Shown: piece after piece, positions 60,180-64,000 of the stretch
Position numbering within the stretch: the first letter of the stretch is position 1
Layout: every line of letters starts with the position of its first letter
DNA from: Streptomyces sp. MA5143a
Lineage (GTDB): Bacteria; Actinomycetota; Actinomycetes; Streptomycetales; Streptomycetaceae
Direction of reading: 5' to 3'
DNA length: 64,000 bases
Assembly: GCF_900290235.1 (NCBI RefSeq)
Contig: NZ_OLMK01000087.1
Span: 1-64,000 of the forward strand
Translations under genes and position numbers: made by a program
The notes under the pieces: generated by a model
What the model saw: the letters and a program-made list of their open reading frames with translations, nothing else
Databases searched by the model: none
What the model was told of the DNA's origin: nothing

Positions 60180-60720
60180 TCCGCTGACTGACCCGAGAGC
60201 GCGAGGGTCGCCACGCCCCAGGCCACGACGACCCCCTCCTGCCCCCAGCTCGCCGCGCCGTCCCCGCCGGGCGGCAGCCACGCGTACAGCCAGTGCGCCA
60301 CCAGGACGTGCCCCGCCCACAGCGCGCCCATCGCCGACCAGGCGGCCTTGCGGTGCCCGGCGACCGCGCTGAAGCAGCCCACGGCGACGGTGAGGAACAC
60401 CGGCCCGTACGGGTAGCCGGCGCCCAGATAGACCATGGCGGTCGCGGCCGTGCCGAAGACGACCACCACCGGCCGCCGCCAACGCCAACAGGACACGGGC
60501 GAAGGGGTCGAGGAGGGCCCGCTCGCCCTCCTGCATGTCGGCGGCGTTCGAGGCGACCAGCGAAGACGGTGAACGCCAGGGTCGAGCGCCAGGGCCATGG
60601 GTGTCGCGACGCGTCACCGTCCGGGCGGTTCCACCACGGCGGCGCACCGTGCCAACGGTGCCGACGCCCACCACCGCCCCACCCCGGGGAACCGTCCGCT
60701 CCCGCACCCTGCTCCGCCAT
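60180..60720 (-). pseudogene. Frameshifted remnant of a sensor histidine kinase membrane domain
   Basis: Reading the minus strand, three frames must be joined to recover a continuous protein: PWRSTLAFTVFAG in the first (near 60555-60595), SNAADMQEGERALLDPFARVL in the second (near 60480-60550), and VYLGAGYPYGPVFLTVAVGC onward to VVAWGVATLALS in the third (to near 60180). Together they form the hydrophobic sensing region of a Streptomyces histidine kinase. The dimerisation, catalytic and response-regulator parts are missing. Confidence 0.6.
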
Positions 60721-60906
60721 GACGGCCACGCTGGACGCCGGGCCCCGCCCCCGGCGTCACCCGAGCGAGGTGATCACACATACTCCCCGGGACGTACGCC
60801 GACCCGCCCCGACCACCCCGCCTGCCTCGCCTCCACCGCCCGACCTGCCTCGCCCCGTCGAGTGACCCCGGCGCGCCTCAGGCGCTCCTTCGCGCCCCGG
60901 CCCGCC

Positions 60907-61620
60907 TCAGTGCTCCTTCGCGCCGGACCTCGGGTACACGAGGCCCACATGGTGGGCGAGCTGGCCCGCCGCATGGCGGAAGAACGTCCCCCGGTCCTCG
61001 ACAACCCGGTTGAACTGCCCGAACACCTCGAAGTTGACCAGCCCGAACAGCTGCGCCCACGCCCCGATCAGCACGACGACCACCTCCGGCGGCAGATCGG
61101 GGGCGAGATCCTCGGCCATGCGCCGCGCCTCGGGCCCCAACTCCGCGGGCAGCTTCCACTGGGCGACACCCTTGTCCTGGTAGGCGTCCCGCACGATCCC
61201 GATCAGCAGCAGCCCGACCCGGGCGGCGGCCGGCACCGTCGTCGAGGGCGCGGTGTAGCCGGGGACCGGCGAGCCGTAGATCAAGGCGTACTCGTGCGGT
61301 CGTGCCAGCGCCCACTCCCGCACCGCCTCGCACACGGCGACCCACTGTCGCGCCGGACCCTCCCCGCTCACCTTCGCGTACGCCGCCTCGGCGGCCTCAC
61401 CGAGGGAGTCGTACGCGTCGATGATCAACGCGGTGAGCAGTTCGTCACGGCTGGGGAAGTAGCGGTACAGCGCTGAGGAGACCATGCCCAGCTCGCGGGC
61501 GACGGCGCGGAGCGACAGCTTGGCGGCGCCCTCGGCGGCGAGCTGGCTGCGGGCCTCGTCCTTGATCGCGGCGGTGACCTCGGTCCGGGCGCGGGCGCGG
61601 GCTCCTTGTGCGGTGCTCAT
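60907..61620 (-). CDS. TetR-family repressor
   Basis: A 237-aa regulator. The helix-turn-helix (~25-70) is LAAEGAAKLSLRAVARELGM with SSALYRYFPSRDELL. The C-terminal ligand part (TetR_C_33-like) includes PHEYALIYGSPVPGY and LIGAWAQLFGLVNFEVFGQF. The ATG at 61620 was chosen; the frame extends to 61767 but over the operator region. It diverges from the deazaflavin-dependent enzyme gene, and repeated dyads lie between them. Confidence 0.92.
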   Translation of the reverse strand: MSTAQGARARARTEVTAAIKDEARSQLAAEGAAKLSLRAVARELGMVSSALYRYFPSRDELLTALIIDAYDSLGEAAEAAYAKVSGEGPARQWVAVCEAVREWALARPHEYALIYGSPVPGYTAPSTTVPAAARVGLLLIGIVRDAYQDKGVAQWKLPAELGPEARRMAEDLAPDLPPEVVVVLIGAWAQLFGLVNFEVFGQFNRVVEDRGTFFRHAAGQLAHHVGLVYPRSGAKEH

Positions 61621-61643
61621 GTGCAGCAGTGTGCCACAGAGGC

Positions 61644-61656
61644 AGAGCACTGCACA
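61644..61656. promoter_or_regulatory. TetR operator site 1 (imperfect)
   Basis: AGAGCACTGCACA shares its left half with the two full dyads at 61682 and 61735. It lies 24 bp from the TetR start, well placed for autorepression. Confidence 0.45.
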
Positions 61657-61681
61657 CAATCGAGTGCAGCGCGCACAAAAG

Positions 61682-61694
61682 AGAGCACTGCTCT
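61682..61694. promoter_or_regulatory. TetR operator site 2
   Basis: AGAGCA-C-TGCTCT is a perfect 6-bp dyad centred in the gap between the divergent TetR and flavin-enzyme genes. Confidence 0.65.
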
Positions 61695-61722
61695 TGCTTT
61701 GGAGCACCAGTCCCGTGCACAC

Positions 61723-61747
61723 TGCTCTCAAGCGAGAGCACCGCTCT
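61723..61747. promoter_or_regulatory. TetR operator site 3 (overlapping dyads)
   Basis: TGCTCTC and GAGAGCA face each other around AAGC (61723-61740). The right arm also forms AGAGC-ACC-GCTCT (61735-61747), nearly identical to site 2. It lies 34 bp before the enzyme start. Confidence 0.6.
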
Positions 61748-61781
61748 CTCAACGGCTCACCGAGCACCCCAGGAGGGGACC

Positions 61782-62231
61782 ATGTCGTCGACCCACTACA
61801 TCAAGGTCAGCGCCGTCGACCGCGCCGTCAACAACGCCATCGGCTGGCTCGCCCGGCGAGGCGTCAGTTTCCTCGGTACGGCGGAACTGTCCGTACGCGG
61901 TCGCAAGAGCGGCGAGTGGCGACGTCTGCCGGTGAACCCGCTGCCGTACGAGGGCGGCCCCTACCTCGTCTCGGCGCGCGGCCACTCCGAGTGGGTGCGG
62001 AACATGCGGGCGGCGGGCGGGGGCCGGCTCCAGGTGGGGCGCCGGGTGCAGGAGTTCACGGCGGTCGAGCTGCCCGACGAGGAGAAGCCGGTGGTCCTGC
62101 GGACCTACCTCAAGAAGTGGGGCTGGGAGGTGGGCCGCTTCTTCGGTGAGGTCAACGCCGACTCCACGGACGAGGAACTGCTCGCCGCCGCCCCGAAGCA
62201 CCCCGTCTTCCGGATCACCATCAAGAAGTGA
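61782..62231 (+). CDS. Deazaflavin-dependent nitroreductase-family oxidoreductase
   Basis: A 149-aa split-barrel protein of the actinobacterial Ddn/F420-dependent type: TAELSVRGRKSGEWRRLPVNPL, PYLVSARGHSEWVRNMRAAGGG and HPVFRITIK. These enzymes reduce quinones, nitroimidazoles or other acceptors with F420H2, or bind other flavins and heme. AGGAGGGG precedes the ATG at 61782. Probably repressed by the divergent TetR protein. Confidence 0.88.
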   Translation: MSSTHYIKVSAVDRAVNNAIGWLARRGVSFLGTAELSVRGRKSGEWRRLPVNPLPYEGGPYLVSARGHSEWVRNMRAAGGGRLQVGRRVQEFTAVELPDEEKPVVLRTYLKKWGWEVGRFFGEVNADSTDEELLAAAPKHPVFRITIKK

Positions 62232-62349
62232 CCGGCCGCGAGGCGCGGACCGGAGGACAGCGCACCGCAACGCGACCGGGATCGGCCCCCGCCCGGCCCC
62301 GCCCCACACACACGCCGGAGCCCCGTCCATCCAGCCACCCCCGAGCGGC

Positions 62350-62382
62350 AGCCCCAGCCCCAGCCCCAGCCCCAGCCCCAGC
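62350..62382 (+). repeat. AGCCCC hexanucleotide repeat
   Basis: Five exact tandem copies of AGCCCC (62350-62379), plus a partial sixth, end just before the stop of the minus-strand flavoprotein. It is a short simple-sequence repeat, with no gene of its own. Confidence 0.85.
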
Positions 62383-62386
62383 ACGC

Positions 62387-63592
62387 CTAACGGTCGAACG
62401 CCGTCAGCGCGCGCTGGGCGATCGGGTGGGTGCGCACGATCTCGCCCAGCGACGTCGAGCCCCGCGTGATGTCGACGAACGCGCGCCACGCGGGCCGGAA
62501 GCCGGTGATCGCCGCGTGGAACAGGCCGGGCCGCCGCTCGAAGGCGATCAGCAGACGCTTGCCGACGCTCATCTCGACGCCGAGGCCGGCCTTGACGGCG
62601 AACGCGTAGTTCAACGCCTGCCGCCGGGTGTCCACCGCGTCGTGCGCCTCGGCGATACGGACCGCCCACTCCCCCGCGAGCCGCCCCGAGCGCAGCGCGA
62701 ACGAGATGCCCTCACGCGTCCACGGCTCCAGCAGCCCCGCCGCGTCCCCGCACACCAGCACCCGCCCCCGGGACAGCGGCGAGTCGTCGGCGCGGCAGCG
62801 CGTCAAGTGCCCGGAGGAGACGCTGGGTTCGAAGCCGGCGAGACCGAGCCGTCCGATGAAGTCCTCCAAGTACCGCTTGGTGGCGGCGCCTTCGCCGCGC
62901 GCGGAGATCACGCCCACCGTCAGCGTGTCCCCCTTGGGGAAGACCCATCCGTAACTGCCGGGCATGGGGCCCCAGTCGATGAGGACGCGGCCCTTCCAGT
63001 CCTCGGCGACGGTCTCCGGGACGGGGATCTCCGCCTCCAGGCCGAGGTCGACCTGGTCCAGCTTCACACCGACGTGCGCCCCTATGCGGCTGGCACTGCC
63101 GTCCGCGCCGACCACGGCCCGCGCCAGCAGCGTCTCGCCGCCCTGGAGGACGACGGCGACCGTGCGGCGGTCCGGTACGGCAGAGCCGTGCTGCTCGACA
63201 CGGGTGACCGTGACGCCCGTGCGCAGTTCGGCGCCGGCCTTCTGCGCGTGCTCGACGAGCTGCTGGTCGAACTCGGGCCGGTTGATCAGCCCGAAGAGCA
63301 TCTGCTTGGACTTGCGCGTACGGGAGTAGCGGCCGTCGAGGGAGAAGGTGACGGCGTGCACGCGGTCCTTGAGGGGCAGTTCGAAGCCGGGCGGCAGTGC
63401 GTCCCGCGAGGGGCCGATGATGCCGCCGCCGCAGGTCTTGTACCGGGGCAGTTCGGCCTTCTCCAGCAACAGGACGCTGCGTCCCGCGACCGCCGCCGCG
63501 TAGGCGGCCGAAGCCCCCGCGGGCCCCGCGCCCACCACGACGACGTCCCACACCCGCTGTACGTCGTCCGCCGAAGAGTTCTCGCTGCTCAC
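62387..63592 (-). CDS. Geranylgeranyl-reductase-family FAD-dependent oxidoreductase (MenJ-like)
   Basis: A 401-aa flavoprotein. VVVVGAGPAGASAAYAAA is the FAD Rossmann motif; YKTCGGGI is the family Cys-Gly block; LARAVVGADGSASRIG and RVLVCGDAAGLLEPWTREGISFAL are the second and third FAD motifs. Mycobacterial relatives such as MenJ (Rv0561c) reduce one isoprene unit of menaquinone, so a membrane-lipid or quinone role is likely. GTG start; divergent from the dipeptidase. Confidence 0.9.
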   Translation of the reverse strand: MSSENSSADDVQRVWDVVVVGAGPAGASAAYAAAVAGRSVLLLEKAELPRYKTCGGGIIGPSRDALPPGFELPLKDRVHAVTFSLDGRYSRTRKSKQMLFGLINRPEFDQQLVEHAQKAGAELRTGVTVTRVEQHGSAVPDRRTVAVVLQGGETLLARAVVGADGSASRIGAHVGVKLDQVDLGLEAEIPVPETVAEDWKGRVLIDWGPMPGSYGWVFPKGDTLTVGVISARGEGAATKRYLEDFIGRLGLAGFEPSVSSGHLTRCRADDSPLSRGRVLVCGDAAGLLEPWTREGISFALRSGRLAGEWAVRIAEAHDAVDTRRQALNYAFAVKAGLGVEMSVGKRLLIAFERRPGLFHAAITGFRPAWRAFVDITRGSTSLGEIVRTHPIAQRALTAFDR

Positions 63593-63774
63593 GATGGTCT
63601 ACTGCTCCCGATCCAGCCGCCTGCCGCACCTTTCCCACGCATCCTACGGCGGTCGTCACCGAGAGTCGCTGTGGGAGGATCGGCAGCGCGTGCGCCCTAC
63701 ACCGATACACCGGGTACGCGCGTACGTACGCACACCCACAGAAGCACAACGTCGCACCCACGAGGAGCGTGCCC

Positions 63775-64000
63775 ATGTCGTCGCACCCGGTCGCCGAGAC
63801 CGTCGCCTCACTGATGCCCAGGGCGAAGGAGGAGCTGACCGAGCTGGTGGCCTTCAAGTCGGTGGCGGACTTCGACCAGTTCCCGAGGAGCGAGAGCGAG
63901 GGCGCCGCGAACTGGGTCGCCGACGCGCTGCGGGCCGAGGGCTTCCAGGACGTGGCCCTGCTCGACACCCCCGACGGCACCCAGTCCGTGTACGGCTGCC
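63775..64000 (+). CDS. M20-family dipeptidase, 3' end cut by window
   Basis: The first 75 residues of an M20 metallopeptidase (MSSHPVAETVASLMPRAKEE, then LVAFKSVADFDQFPRSES, NWVADALRAEGFQDVALLDT). The GAGGAG ribosome binding site and ATG at 63775 are clear. The zinc ligands and the rest lie beyond the window. Such dipeptidases hydrolyse dipeptides or acyl-amino acids in the cytoplasm. Confidence 0.85.
   Translation, partial: MSSHPVAETVASLMPRAKEELTELVAFKSVADFDQFPRSESEGAANWVADALRAEGFQDVALLDTPDGTQSVYGC

Noticed and set aside
60050..60598. Intact 182-residue membrane protein
   Set aside because: Only the middle part has hydrophobic, conserved character; both ends are out-of-frame sequence and neighbouring frames hold the missing parts, so a pseudogene is the better call.
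62350..62382. CRISPR-like repeat
   Set aside because: The unit is a 6-bp microsatellite without spacers.
63714..63725. Palindrome GTACGCGCGTAC upstream of the dipeptidase as an operator
   Set aside because: It sits in a run of alternating purine-pyrimidine sequence (CGTACG repeats), so the symmetry may be incidental.

Overview
The window reads as chromosomal DNA of a high-GC actinomycete, almost certainly a Streptomyces or a close relative. Codon third positions are nearly all G or C, GTG starts and GTGA/ATGA stop-start overlaps are common, and several families are typical of mycothiol- and F420-using actinobacteria (a DinB-type maleylpyruvate isomerase homologue, a deazaflavin-dependent nitroreductase-family protein, a geranylgeranyl-reductase-family flavoprotein and the TgmA/TgmB graspetide pair). 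I see no rRNA, tRNA, CRISPR array or transposase.

Region 1 (1-3.9 kb) holds a two-domain TerD protein, a small Pro/Gln/Tyr-rich protein, a MOSC protein and a two-pass membrane protein. Region 2 (4.0-33.1 kb) is the centre of interest: an unusual type VII-secretion-like locus. On the minus strand, in transcription order, are a 620-residue coiled-coil protein with a WXG100-like start, a 99-residue WXG100-like protein, an ECF sigma factor overlapping a membrane protein, and a 1527-residue FHA plus triple FtsK/SpoIIIE ATPase of the EccC/EssC type. Divergent from them is a 3973-residue protein with a WXG-like N-terminus. It has a clear internal R-S-E ADP-ribosyltransferase (ART) module, two upstream tandem units that look like cholera/pertussis-type ART folds (one lacking its catalytic Glu), and long arrays of beta-rich repeats. 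Two paralogous proteins that fuse a parallel beta-helix to a CbxX/EccA-type AAA+ ATPase lie at the two ends of the locus; one overlaps the giant gene by 4 bp. A serine-protease-like secreted hydrolase sits inside the locus. EccB, EccD, EccE and mycosin genes are not in the window.

Region 3 (33.1-51.9 kb) is mostly housekeeping and accessory metabolism: a membrane lipase-like protein, a DeoR regulator, a cysteine-synthase-fold enzyme, an anti-sigma-type kinase, a SHOCT protein, a ROK regulator, an AlkB-like dioxygenase and an RlmG-like methyltransferase. Then come an AraC regulator, an aga-like amino-sugar set (class II aldolase, SIS isomerase, divergent DeoR), and a divergent Lrp regulator facing a transporter-amidase pair that overlaps by 4 bp.

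Region 4 (51.9-64 kb) opens with a divergent copper pair (His-rich exported protein and CopA ATPase) around strong CsoR-like palindromes. It continues with a short-chain dehydrogenase, an MFS exporter, a graspetide precursor and its ATP-grasp maturase, a mycothiol-dependent enzyme, a frameshifted remnant of a sensor kinase, a TetR/flavin-enzyme divergon with repeated operators, a menaquinone-reductase-like flavoprotein, and the start of an M20 dipeptidase cut by the window edge.
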